A stretch of 64,000 bases of DNA, taken from an uncultured Oscillospiraceae bacterium. GTDB taxonomy: Bacteria > Bacillota > Clostridia > Oscillospirales > Oscillospiraceae. The notes under the pieces were generated by a model that made no database searches, had not been told where the DNA came from, and saw nothing but the letters and a program-made list of their open reading frames with translations. This document shows positions 32,180-40,330 of this stretch, piece after piece (the stretch's first letter is position 1; the number at the start of each line of letters is the position of its first letter). Location of the stretch: positions 19,025 through 83,024 of the forward strand of contig CANQCS010000008.1 in NCBI GenBank assembly GCA_947589745.1. Direction: 5' to 3'. Both the position numbers and the translations under genes were made by a program.

Positions 32180-32872
32180 TCAACTGGTTCTGTTTCGCCG
32201 CCAGTGCCGGTACAGGAGCAGGGACAGCACCATCAGTCCCACCTCGACCCCCGCCGCGATGAGGAACGCCGGGGAGGTCACGTCGTAGATGTTTTTCCCC
32301 ATCACGGCAAAGGACAGGACGGCGGACAGCAGGCCCAGCAGCGACCCGGCCAGATACTTGCCGTAGGGCAGGCCGCAGGCTCCCAGGTACATGCTCACCA
32401 GGTCGCCGGGGAGACAGCCCACGATCCGCACAAAGAAGGAGAAGAACAGGGCGTTCTGGCGGGGCGCGTCCCGCAGCAGGGCCAGCTTGGGGTGCTCCTC
32501 CGCCATCCGGGAGACGGCCCCGGCCCCCAGCCGCCGCCCCATGAGGAAGGGCAGGGAGACCATGACGGCGCTGCCGGCCAGGTTCACCGCGATGGCCACC
32601 GGCAGGGGAAACAGCAGCCCGCTGGCCATGTAGAGCAGCCCCACGTAGATGACCACCGTCACGCTCTTCAGCGCGAAGAGCCCCAGCAGGAGGACCGCCG
32701 CCGCCAGCCGGTTCCCGGAGGCGAGAGCCGCGATGCGCTCCGCCGTGATCTCGTCCCGGTGGAGAAAACACCACAGGATGACGGCCCCCCAGAGCAGGAC
32801 GGGGAGCAGCTTTCGCACCGCAGAGAGGATATTCGGAGACGTGTCCCTCCGGGCCGGTCCCGGGGCCGTCAT
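32180..32872 (-). CDS. TVP38/TMEM64 (VTT-domain) membrane protein
   Basis: 230 residues with five to six hydrophobic helices. The VTT/SNARE-associated core contains GLLFPLPVAIAVNLAGSAVMVSLPFLMGRRLG and FFVRIVGCLPGDLVSMYLGACG (partial quotes), and matches DedA-superfamily lipid scramblase-like proteins. Its start overlaps the GT8 gene's end by 4 bp. Its role here may be lipid or glycolipid handling with the neighbouring glycosyltransferase; that is inference. Confidence 0.9.
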   Translation of the reverse strand: MTAPGPARRDTSPNILSAVRKLLPVLLWGAVILWCFLHRDEITAERIAALASGNRLAAAVLLLGLFALKSVTVVIYVGLLYMASGLLFPLPVAIAVNLAGSAVMVSLPFLMGRRLGAGAVSRMAEEHPKLALLRDAPRQNALFFSFFVRIVGCLPGDLVSMYLGACGLPYGKYLAGSLLGLLSAVLSFAVMGKNIYDVTSPAFLIAAGVEVGLMVLSLLLYRHWRRNRTS

Positions 32873-33684
32873 AGCGCCTCACCGTCCCACCGCGCCCGGG
32901 CCTCGCGGTAGAACACGTCCAGCACCCCCAGATAGGGCTCCTTCCAGGGCTTGTTGCGGCCGAAGTAGTGGATGACCACGGTGTTCTCCCGCACCCAGTC
33001 CAGGTCCCGCTTGGGGTTCCGCAGGTCCGCGTTGTGCTGGGCCAGGGTCCGGTCGCTGAGGTTGTAGATCATGGTGTCCAGCAGCTTCACCCGGTCCCCG
33101 TACAGGGCGGTGAGGATATCCTGGTCCGGCAGGATCAGCACCTGCTCATAGGTCAGGGCGTAGGCCTGGATGGCCCCGATATCCAGCTCCTTCCGCAGCA
33201 GGCGCAGATTCATCATCATCACGCCGGTGTTGATATAGGGCACATCCTTCTCGATCCCCAGCCGCACCCGGTTGGCCTTGGACAGCAGCTCCTGGGTGTG
33301 GGTGCAGGCCATGAACAGATTGCCCTCGAAATCACTCTCGTACAGCGGCACCAGGGAGTTGATGACCACGGTGTCCACATCCAGATACAGCACCCGGTCC
33401 AGCTCCTCCGGCAGCAGCAGCGGCGCGGCCAGACGGTAGTAGATCTGGAGGGGATACCGCTTGCTGGTAGGAAATCCGTTGAACAGGTCCGCCGGCACGG
33501 GCACAAAACAGCAGGCGACAGAGTGGGGCGCGTAGGCCGCGATGTGCTCCATGTCCGCCTCGGTCAGATTGGAGTGGAGAATATAGGCGTCATACCGCTC
33601 CGCCCCGCCCCGGTCCGCGATGGAGTGCAGGCAGTCCAGCAGCAGGGATACGCACTTTTCATCAATGGAAAACAAGAGATTCAT
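32869..33684 (-). CDS. Glycosyltransferase family 8 protein
   Basis: 271 residues. The N-terminal NLLFSIDEKCVSLLLDCLHSI, the DxD motif in RVLYLDVDTVVINSLVPLY (about residues 97-105) and the C-terminal VIHYFGRNKPWKEPY are typical of GT8 galactosyl/glucosyltransferases using UDP-sugars and Mn2+. Family position is clear; acceptor unknown. Translationally coupled to the VTT gene (4 bp overlap), and 19 bp after the kinase-like gene. Confidence 0.93.
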   Translation of the reverse strand: MNLLFSIDEKCVSLLLDCLHSIADRGGAERYDAYILHSNLTEADMEHIAAYAPHSVACCFVPVPADLFNGFPTSKRYPLQIYYRLAAPLLLPEELDRVLYLDVDTVVINSLVPLYESDFEGNLFMACTHTQELLSKANRVRLGIEKDVPYINTGVMMMNLRLLRKELDIGAIQAYALTYEQVLILPDQDILTALYGDRVKLLDTMIYNLSDRTLAQHNADLRNPKRDLDWVRENTVVIHYFGRNKPWKEPYLGVLDVFYREARARWDGEAL

Positions 33685-33703
33685 CCGTCTGTGTGCCTCC
33701 GTA

Positions 33704-34309
33704 TTACCCGTTCATGGCGGCCAGCAGGATGCGGGCACAGGTGTCGGTCCCCAGGCTGCCGCTGTCCAGGATCAGGTCGTAGTTGGACCAGTCCCGCCAG
33801 TCCTTGCCGGTGTTGGCGCCGTAGTACCGGCTCCGCTTCCGGTCGAACCGCTGTAAGGTGCTCTCCGCGTCCTCCAGCGGGATACCGTAGCCGGTGATGG
33901 TCCGCTCCAGGCGCAGGACCTTGTCGGCGTGGATAAAGACCCGCAGCACGTCCTTCCGGTCCGCCAGGGCGTTGACAGCGCACCGGCCCACGAAGATGGC
34001 GGGACCGTGGGCGGCGCAGTCCTTGATGATCTTCTGTTCCTCCAGGTAGACCACGCCCTCGTTGGAGAGCCGCTCCGCCTTGGCTCCGCCGTTCACCTGG
34101 CCCAGCAGGTAGAGGGAGTAAAGCAGGCTGTTGGTGGCCTTTTCCTCGTACCGCTCGATCTGGTCCACAGCGAGCCCCAGTACCTGGGATACCCGCTCCA
34201 GAATGTCGCTGCCGTGGCAGGGCAGGCCGCTGAGCTCGGACAGCCGCTGCCCGATGCCGGTGCCGCCGCTGCCGTATTCCCGCTCGATGGCAACATAGTG
34301 GTATTTCAC
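33704..34309 (-). CDS. Cytidylate kinase-like family protein
   Basis: 201 residues. The P-loop region is AIEREYGSGGTGIGQRLSE at about 7-25, with AAHGPAIFVGRCAVNAL and the C-terminal YDLILDSGSLG. These differ from housekeeping Cmk and form a separate clostridial family whose substrate is unproven. Follows the MarR gene by 17 bp and precedes GT8, so four genes (marR, kinase-like, GT8, VTT) read as one unit. Confidence 0.85.
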   Translation of the reverse strand: MKYHYVAIEREYGSGGTGIGQRLSELSGLPCHGSDILERVSQVLGLAVDQIERYEEKATNSLLYSLYLLGQVNGGAKAERLSNEGVVYLEEQKIIKDCAAHGPAIFVGRCAVNALADRKDVLRVFIHADKVLRLERTITGYGIPLEDAESTLQRFDRKRSRYYGANTGKDWRDWSNYDLILDSGSLGTDTCARILLAAMNG

Positions 34310-34326
34310 TGCCGGTCACTCCTTCC

Positions 34327-34818
34327 TTATGTGAATCCGATCCTTCCGTTGGGGACGGGCTCCTGGTCCGCCGGCATTTCGATGCCGGTCCTCTGGATCT
34401 GCCTGGCGTTTCGGTCCAGGAGGGAGAGACAGCGGGAGAAGGCGCTGAATTCCTCCTCCGACATTCCCTCCCGGAGGGCGGCGGAGAAGGCGTCCCGGAG
34501 CTTCCGCCCCCGCCGGATGACGGGGCGGGCCTTCTCCGTGCAGACCAGCTTCACCTTCCGCCGGTCCCCGTCTATCCCCCGGCGCTCCAGATACCCCTTC
34601 ATCACCAGTTTGTTGATGTTCACCGACAGGATGGTCTCCTTGAAGCCAGTGTGGCGGCTGATCTCCTTGGCGGTGCAGTGCTCCGGGCTGTCCGACAGAA
34701 ACATCAGGATGTCAAAGGCCATCCGGGGCATCCCCAGCTCCCGGCAGATGGGCTTGCAGCAGGCCCCGTAGGCCTCGATGCAGTTCTGCATGATGGTCAC
34801 GCTGCGCTCGGGTGTCAT
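34327..34818 (-). CDS. MarR-family transcriptional regulator
   Basis: 163 residues. Winged-helix core (about 40-105): MAFDILMFLSDSPEHCTAKEISRHTGFKETILSVNINKLVMKGYLERRGIDGDRRKVKL in overlapping family blocks, with the wing DGDRRKVKLVCTEKA. It heads the leftward unit. The 34819-35050 region upstream has an AT-rich stretch (ATTTTCTAAAAATTAAC) that may be its operator; otherwise nothing is recognised there. Confidence 0.9.
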   Translation of the reverse strand: MTPERSVTIMQNCIEAYGACCKPICRELGMPRMAFDILMFLSDSPEHCTAKEISRHTGFKETILSVNINKLVMKGYLERRGIDGDRRKVKLVCTEKARPVIRRGRKLRDAFSAALREGMSEEEFSAFSRCLSLLDRNARQIQRTGIEMPADQEPVPNGRIGFT

Positions 34819-35054
34819 ACTCCGCCCCTCCCCAGGTCCAGAAGAAAAACTCCATTTTTGGATTTTCTAAAAATTAACACAGGGGAGCGGTAAAGTCAAT
34901 GCCCGGCCTGTAAACGTTTTGTGAACAGTCGGGGGCGCATGGGGGCAGGGACGAGGCGGCCCGCGGACCAAACCGCAGCGCGGATTTCCCGCTGTGCCCC
35001 TGCCGCCGGGAGCGGCGCGGGCGGAGAAAGCGGCAAGGGATTTTCGGTGGGTAG

Positions 35055-35083
35055 TTGACAGATCCATGGATTGCCTGTAAAAT
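35055..35083 (+). promoter_or_regulatory. Promoter of the cobalamin biosynthesis operon
   Basis: TTGACA (35055-35060), 17 bp, TAAAAT (35078-35083), with a predicted start about 10 nt before the riboswitch. Confidence 0.85.
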
Positions 35084-35099
35084 AGGATCACAAAAATGT

Positions 35100-35292
35100 G
35101 TAAGTGCTCCCACGGGCGTCCGGCCCGCGGGGGAGAATAGGAAACCGGGTGGGAATCCCGGACGGTACCGCCGCTGTATGCGTCCAGGCCGCTGTCCACA
35201 GATGAAAATCGGTCACTGGGAAACCGGGAAGGCCGGACAGCCGCCGCGAGAGGGTCGTCCTCTCTGAAAACGCGAGTCAGAAGACCTGCTTA
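35100..35292 (+). promoter_or_regulatory. Cobalamin riboswitch 1 (biosynthesis operon)
   Basis: A classical B12 aptamer: the AAGTGC start, GAAACCGGGTGGGAATCCCGGAC-type core (in part), the conserved ACGGTACCGCCGCTGTA region, GTCACTGGGAAACCGGGAAGG and the closing GCGAGTCAGAAGACCTGC. Adenosyl- or methylcobalamin binding should favour the downstream terminator at 35353, so the cbi genes are shut off when cofactor is plentiful. Confidence 0.96.
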
Positions 35293-35352
35293 CAGATGGA
35301 TGCTTCTCCCGCGATGTACGGGCCAGAGGCTTTTCTTGTTGCGGAAAAACGG

Positions 35353-35383
35353 CCGCGGCAGCTTGTGCTGCCGCGGTTTTTTG
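35353..35383 (+). terminator. Riboswitch 1 expression-platform terminator
   Basis: A perfect 10 bp stem (CCGCGGCAGC with GCTGCCGCGG) followed by TTTTTTG, 33 bp before the cbiA start. The lead-in TTGCGGAAAAACGGCC is nearly identical at riboswitch 2. Confidence 0.85.
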
Positions 35384-35415
35384 TTTTCCTATTTATTCAG
35401 TGTGGGAGGCCGCCT

Positions 35416-36780
35416 ATGGAGAAAAAGAGTATCCCGCGCCTGGTGCTGGCCGGGACGGGCAGCGGGTGCGGCAAGACCACCGTCACCTGCGCCATCCTCC
35501 AGGCCCTGGTGGACCGGGGGCTGCGGGTGGGGGCGTTCAAGTGCGGGCCGGACTATATCGACCCCATGTTCCACAGCCGGGTCATCGGGGCGAAGAGCTC
35601 CAATCTGGACGCCTTTTTCTTTGACGAGAACATCCTTCGATACCTGCTGGCGAAGAACGGCGCGGACCGGGATGTGTCCGTCATCGAGGGGGTCATGGGC
35701 TTCTACGACGGCATGGGGCTCACCGACACCCGGGCCAGCACCTGGGAGACCGCGAAAATCGCCGGGAGCCCCGTGGTGCTGGTGGTGCCGGCCAAGGGCG
35801 CGTCCCTGTCGGTGCTGGCGGAGATCGAGGGGTTCCTGGACTTCCGGCCGGACAGCGGCATCCGGGGCGTCATTTTGGACCGGTGCGGCGGGATGCTGTA
35901 CGAGGCCCTGGCCGGGGCCATCCGGGAGCGGTTCGGCGGACGGGTACGGCCCCTGGGGTATCTGCCGGACCTCCCGGCGGCGGGACTGGAGAGCCGCCAC
36001 CTGGGGCTGGTCACGGCGGCGGAGGTGGCGGACCTGAAGGACAAGCTCCGCCTGCTGGCGCAGGCCGCGGAGAAGACCATCGACCTGGACGGCCTGCTGG
36101 CCCTGGCCCGGGAGGCCCCGCCGGTGGCGTATGAGCCGGTGGAGCTGCCCCGCTTTGACCAGCCGGTGCGCATCGCCGTGGCCCGGGACAGGGCGTTCTG
36201 CTTCTACTACGAGGACAGTTTGGAGGCGCTGACCGAGATGGGCGCGGAGCTGGTGCCGTTCAGCCCCCTGGAGGATGAGGCGCTGCCGGAGGAGATCCAC
36301 GGCCTGTACCTGGGCGGCGGGTACCCGGAGTTGTACGGGGAACAGCTCTCCCGGAACGCCGGGATGTTGGCCTCGGTGAAAAGCGCACTGGCGGCGGAAC
36401 TGCCCTGCATCGCCGAGTGCGGCGGCTTCATGTACCTGACAGAGGCCATCGGGGACTGGCCCATGGTGGGCTTTCTGCCCGTAACGTGCTTTGACACCGG
36501 GCATCTGACCCGGTTCGGATACGTCACCCTGACGGCCAAGAGGGACAATCTGCTCTGCCGGGCCGGGGAGAGCATCCGGGGCCACGAGTTTCACCACTGG
36601 GATGCCGGGGACCCCGGCGGGGATTTTACGGCGGAGAAGTCCGCCGGGCGGCGCTGGGACTGCGTCCACGCCACGGATACGCTCTACGCCGGGTTCCCCC
36701 ACTTCCACTTTTACGCCCGGCCGCAGTTTGCGGAGAATTTTTATCGAGCCTGTATGAAGGAGAAGAAACGCCATGTTTGA
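35416..36780 (+). CDS. cbiA: Cobyrinate a,c-diamide synthase
   Basis: 454 residues. The N-terminal ATP-binding dethiobiotin-synthetase-like domain has P-loop GTGSGCGKTTVTCA (about 13-26), then VIEGVMGFYDG. The C-terminal type 1 glutamine amidotransferase domain has the catalytic cysteine in CIAECGGFMYL and a histidine in the final PHFHFYA region. It amidates side chains a and c of cobyrinic acid using glutamine and ATP. ATG 35416 follows GGGAGG. First gene of the riboswitch-controlled operon; overlaps cbiC by 8 bp. Confidence 0.96.
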   Translation: MEKKSIPRLVLAGTGSGCGKTTVTCAILQALVDRGLRVGAFKCGPDYIDPMFHSRVIGAKSSNLDAFFFDENILRYLLAKNGADRDVSVIEGVMGFYDGMGLTDTRASTWETAKIAGSPVVLVVPAKGASLSVLAEIEGFLDFRPDSGIRGVILDRCGGMLYEALAGAIRERFGGRVRPLGYLPDLPAAGLESRHLGLVTAAEVADLKDKLRLLAQAAEKTIDLDGLLALAREAPPVAYEPVELPRFDQPVRIAVARDRAFCFYYEDSLEALTEMGAELVPFSPLEDEALPEEIHGLYLGGGYPELYGEQLSRNAGMLASVKSALAAELPCIAECGGFMYLTEAIGDWPMVGFLPVTCFDTGHLTRFGYVTLTAKRDNLLCRAGESIRGHEFHHWDAGDPGGDFTAEKSAGRRWDCVHATDTLYAGFPHFHFYARPQFAENFYRACMKEKKRHV

Positions 36781-37396
36781 AACCATCAAGCCCATGGATA
36801 TTGAGAAGCGCAGCTTTCAGATCATCACGGAGACCCTGGGGGACCGGGTGCTGGACCCGGAGAACGAGCTGGTCATCAAGCGGGTCATCCACACCACCGC
36901 CGACTTCGACTACGCGGAGAGTCTCTGCTTTTCTGAACATGCGGTAACGAGAGGCATCGAGGCCCTGCGGAGCGGGTGCGACATCGTGACCGACACCCAG
37001 ATGGGGAAGGCCGGGATCAACAAGACGGTGCTGGGCCGCCTGGGCGGCCAGGTCCACTGCTTCATGTCCGACCCGGACGTGGCGGAGGAGGCCAAAGCCC
37101 GGGGCGTCACCCGGGCCATGGTTTCCATGGAGCGGTCGGCGGCGCTGGAGAAGCCCTGCATCTTCGCCGTCGGCAACGCGCCCACGGCGCTGGTGTCCCT
37201 CTATGACCTCATCACGGCGGGGAAGCTGGCCCCGGCGCTGGTGATCGGCGTGCCGGTGGGATTCGTGAACGTGGTGGAGAGCAAGGAGCGGATCATGACC
37301 GCCGGGGTGCCCTACATCGTGGCCCGGGGCCGGAAGGGCGGCAGCAACGTGGCCGCCGCCATCTGCAACGCCATGCTCTACCAGATTTCCCGGTAG
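36773..37396 (+). CDS. cbiC: Cobalt-precorrin-8 methylmutase
   Basis: 207 residues. It moves the C-11 methyl group to C-12, forming cobyrinic acid. Family motifs: ERRSFQIITETLGD-like start (IEKRSFQIITE), VIKRVIHTTADFDYAE, TDTQMGKAGINKTVL, and the C-terminal PYIVARGRKGGSNVAAAICNA block. The histidine in VIHTTADFDY is the conserved catalytic one. Full length, coupled to cbiA by overlap and 1 bp from cbiD. Confidence 0.96.
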   Translation: MFETIKPMDIEKRSFQIITETLGDRVLDPENELVIKRVIHTTADFDYAESLCFSEHAVTRGIEALRSGCDIVTDTQMGKAGINKTVLGRLGGQVHCFMSDPDVAEEAKARGVTRAMVSMERSAALEKPCIFAVGNAPTALVSLYDLITAGKLAPALVIGVPVGFVNVVESKERIMTAGVPYIVARGRKGGSNVAAAICNAMLYQISR

Positions 37397-37397
37397 G

Positions 37398-38528
37398 ATG
37401 GACGCCTACATCGAGAAGGGCGGCAAAAGGCTGCGGCTGGGGTACACCACCGGCTCCTGCGCCGCGGCGGCGGCCAAGGCGGCGGCCCTGGCCCTGCTGA
37501 CCGGACATTTCCCGGAAACCGTATCCCTGATGACGCCCAAGGGCCTCCGGCTGGAGCTGGCGGTCCGGGAGCCCAGGCTGACGGGGGATAGCGCATCCTG
37601 CGCCACCGAGAAGGACAGCGGCGACGACCCGGACGTGACCAAGGGGGCTCTAATCTTTGCTACAGTCGCCCGGACGGACGCCCCCGGCGTCACCATCGAC
37701 GGCGGGGAGGGCGTGGGCCGGGTGACCAGGCCCGGCCTGGACCAGCCGGTGGGGGCGGCGGCCATCAACTCCGTGCCCCGGCGGATGATCCGGGAGGCGG
37801 TGGAGGATGTGATACGCCTCGCGGACTACGCGGGCGGGCTCCGGGTGACCGTCTCCGTGCCCGAGGGGGAGACTCTGGCGAAGCGGACCTTCAACCCCCG
37901 GCTGGGCATCGTGGGGGGCATCTCCATTTTGGGCACCACCGGCATCGTGGAGCCCATGAGTGAGCAGGCCCTGGTGGACACCATCCGGGTGGAGCTGCGG
38001 CAGCGGCGGGCGGGCGGCGCAGACCATGTGCTGCTGACCCCCGGCAACTACGGATCGGACTTCATCCGGGACGGCCTGGGGCTGGACCCGGCGCTGGCGG
38101 TGCAGACCTCCAACTACATCGGCGACACCCTGGATATCTGCCGGGAGCTGGGCTTTCGGGGGGCGCTGCTGGTGGGGCACATCGGCAAGCTGGTGAAGGT
38201 GGCCGGCGGGATGCTGAACACCCACTCCCGGTACGGCGACTGCCGCATGGAGATCCTGGCCGCCCACGGCGCGGCGGCGGGCCTACCGCCGGAGAAGGCG
38301 GCGGAGGTGCTGGAGTGCGTGGCCTGCGACGACGCCATCCGCGTCCTGCGGGAGGCCGGGGTGTGTGAAGAAACTCTGGCGCGGGTGACGGAGCGGGCGG
38401 CGTTCCACCTGGCCGCCAGGGCCGGGGAGGGGCTGGAGACCGGCGCGGTGCTGTTCTCCAAGGTGTATGGACTGCTGGGCCGGACGGAGAACGCCCCGGG
38501 CCTTATCAGGAAGATAACGGAGGGATAG
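37398..38528 (+). CDS. cbiD: Cobalt-precorrin-5B C1-methyltransferase
   Basis: 376 residues with the CbiD signature LRLGYTTGSCAAAAAKAAAL (about residues 11-30), GVGRVTRPGLDQPVG, AINSVPRRMI, GGISILGTTGIVEPMSEQAL and LVGHIGKLVKVAGGMLNTHS. It adds the C-1 methyl group from SAM in the anaerobic route. Starts immediately after cbiC. Its presence with CbiG shows the oxygen-independent, early-cobalt-insertion pathway. Confidence 0.96.
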   Translation: MDAYIEKGGKRLRLGYTTGSCAAAAAKAAALALLTGHFPETVSLMTPKGLRLELAVREPRLTGDSASCATEKDSGDDPDVTKGALIFATVARTDAPGVTIDGGEGVGRVTRPGLDQPVGAAAINSVPRRMIREAVEDVIRLADYAGGLRVTVSVPEGETLAKRTFNPRLGIVGGISILGTTGIVEPMSEQALVDTIRVELRQRRAGGADHVLLTPGNYGSDFIRDGLGLDPALAVQTSNYIGDTLDICRELGFRGALLVGHIGKLVKVAGGMLNTHSRYGDCRMEILAAHGAAAGLPPEKAAEVLECVACDDAIRVLREAGVCEETLARVTERAAFHLAARAGEGLETGAVLFSKVYGLLGRTENAPGLIRKITEG

Positions 38529-38532
38529 GAAT

Positions 38533-39288
38533 ATGGTACATTTCGTAGGCGCGGGCAGCGGCGCGGCGGACCTGATCACGGTCCGGGGCGCGAGACTGCT
38601 GGGCGAGGCGGACGTGGTGATCTACGCCGGGAGCTTGGTGAATCCGGCGTTGCTGGACTACACGAAGCCGGGATGTGAGATCTACAACAGCGCAAGGATG
38701 ACTCTGGAGGAGGTGCTGGAGGTGGTGAAGGCCGCCGAGGCGGCGGGCAAGACCACCGTCCGTCTCCACACCGGGGACTCCAGCATCTACGGCGCGGTGC
38801 GGGAGCAGTTCGACGAGCTGGACAGGCTGGGCATCGGCTACGACGTGTGCCCCGGCGTCAGCGCTTTCTGCGGCGCGGCGGCGTCGCTGCGGGCGGAGTA
38901 CACCCTGCCGGACGTGTCCCAGACGGTCATCATCACCCGGACCGCCGGGCGGACGGCGGTGCCGGAGCGGGAGTCCATCCCGTCCCTGGCCGCCCACGGG
39001 TCCACCATGGTGCTGTTCCTCAGCACCGCCCTGGCGGACAAGCTGCAAGGGGAGATGCTGGAGGGGGGCTACGCCCCCGATACCCCGGCGGCGGTGGTGT
39101 ACAAGGCCACCTGGCCGGACGAGAAGATTTTCCGCTGCACGGTGGGGACCCTGGGCCAGACCGTGCGGGACAACGGCCTCACCAAGACCTCGCTCATCAT
39201 CGTGGGGGACTGCATGGGAGAGAGGTATCTCCGCTCCAGGCTCTACGACCCGAAGTTCTCCACCGCGTACCGGCAGGCGTCGGAGTGA
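38533..39288 (+). CDS. cbiF: Cobalt-precorrin-4 C11-methyltransferase
   Basis: 251 residues of the SAM-dependent tetrapyrrole methylase family: VHFVGAGSGAADLITVRGARLL (about 2-23), VIYAGSLVNPALL, VRLHTGDSSIYGA and CPGVSAFCGAAASL. It methylates C-11 of cobalt-precorrin-4. Four bp after cbiD, 10 bp before cbiG; normal length. Confidence 0.95.
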   Translation: MVHFVGAGSGAADLITVRGARLLGEADVVIYAGSLVNPALLDYTKPGCEIYNSARMTLEEVLEVVKAAEAAGKTTVRLHTGDSSIYGAVREQFDELDRLGIGYDVCPGVSAFCGAAASLRAEYTLPDVSQTVIITRTAGRTAVPERESIPSLAAHGSTMVLFLSTALADKLQGEMLEGGYAPDTPAAVVYKATWPDEKIFRCTVGTLGQTVRDNGLTKTSLIIVGDCMGERYLRSRLYDPKFSTAYRQASE

Positions 39289-39298
39289 GGGCGCGGAC

Positions 39299-40330
39299 AT
39301 GAAGATCGCCATTTTTGCCTACAGCCGCCGGGGCTGTGATACGGCGGAGCGGGTCCGGGCCGCCCTGGCGGGCCCGGGGGACGAGTGCCGGTGCTATACC
39401 ACGGAGAAATACTGCCGGGAAGGCTTCGCCGCCATGACGCCGCCCTGCTCCAAGTTTACCGGGCCGGTGTTCGCCTGGGCGGAGGCCCTGGTGTTCGTGG
39501 GGGCCTGCGGCATCGCGGTGCGGTCCATCGCGCCCTGGGTCCGGGACAAGAGGACGGACCCGGCGGTGCTGGTGGCGGACGAGCGGGGAAAGTTCGTCAT
39601 CTCCCTGCTCTCCGGCCACATCGGCGGGGCCAACGCGCTGGCGGAGCGCCTGGCGGCAGCGCTGGGGGCTGTGCCGGTGGTGACCACGGCCACGGACGTA
39701 AACGGGAGATTCTCCGTGGACGCCTGGGCGGCGGAACACGGTTTATACATCGACGGCATGGCCGCGGCCAAGGCGGTGTCCGCCGCCATTCTGGAGGAGC
39801 CGGTGCCGCTGTGCGGCGACTTTCCCATCCGGGGGGAGCTGCCCGGCGGCGTGACCGCGGGGGACAGCGGCCCGGTGGGGATCTGCGTGTCCTGGAAAAA
39901 GCGGAGGCCCTTTGAAAAGACCGTCCTGCTGGTGCCGCCCGTCGTGCATGTCGGCATCGGCTGCAAAAAGGGCACCGGTCCGGAGAAGATCGCCGCCCTG
40001 GTGGACCGGGTGCTGGAGGAGAACGGCGTCCACCCCAGGGCCGTGAAGCTGGCGGCCTCCATCGACCTGAAGCGGGATGAACCGGGACTGCTGGACTTCT
40101 GCAGGGCGAGAGACTGGCCCTTGGCATTTTATCCGGCGGAGGAGCTGCGGGCCGTGGAGGGGGACTTCACCCCGTCGGACTTCGTCCGGAGCGTTACCGG
40201 CGTGGACAACGTCTGCGAGCGGGCGGCGATGATCGGCGCGGAAACGCTGCTGGCACGAAAGACCGCACTGGACGGCGTGACCGTGGCCCTGGCGGCGGAG
40301 CATTGGGAGGTGCGTTTTGATGAGCGGTAA
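39299..40330 (+). CDS. cbiG: Cobalt-precorrin 5A hydrolase
   Basis: 343 residues. CbiG N-terminal, central and C-terminal domains are visible: VGACGIAVRSIAPWVRDKRTDPAV (around residues 64-87), SGHIGGANALAERLAAALG, and HVGIGCKKGTGPEKI with SIDLKRDEPGLLDF. It opens the delta-lactone ring of cobalt-precorrin-5A, releasing acetaldehyde and contracting the ring. The 3' end overlaps the fusion gene start by 11 bp. Confidence 0.95.
   Translation: MKIAIFAYSRRGCDTAERVRAALAGPGDECRCYTTEKYCREGFAAMTPPCSKFTGPVFAWAEALVFVGACGIAVRSIAPWVRDKRTDPAVLVADERGKFVISLLSGHIGGANALAERLAAALGAVPVVTTATDVNGRFSVDAWAAEHGLYIDGMAAAKAVSAAILEEPVPLCGDFPIRGELPGGVTAGDSGPVGICVSWKKRRPFEKTVLLVPPVVHVGIGCKKGTGPEKIAALVDRVLEENGVHPRAVKLAASIDLKRDEPGLLDFCRARDWPLAFYPAEELRAVEGDFTPSDFVRSVTGVDNVCERAAMIGAETLLARKTALDGVTVALAAEHWEVRFDER

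Noticed and set aside
31959..32882. Long N-terminal extension of the M20 peptidase frame
   Set aside because: It is an out-of-frame reading of the VTT gene; the peptidase start is fixed at 31958 by its RBS and the family N-terminus.
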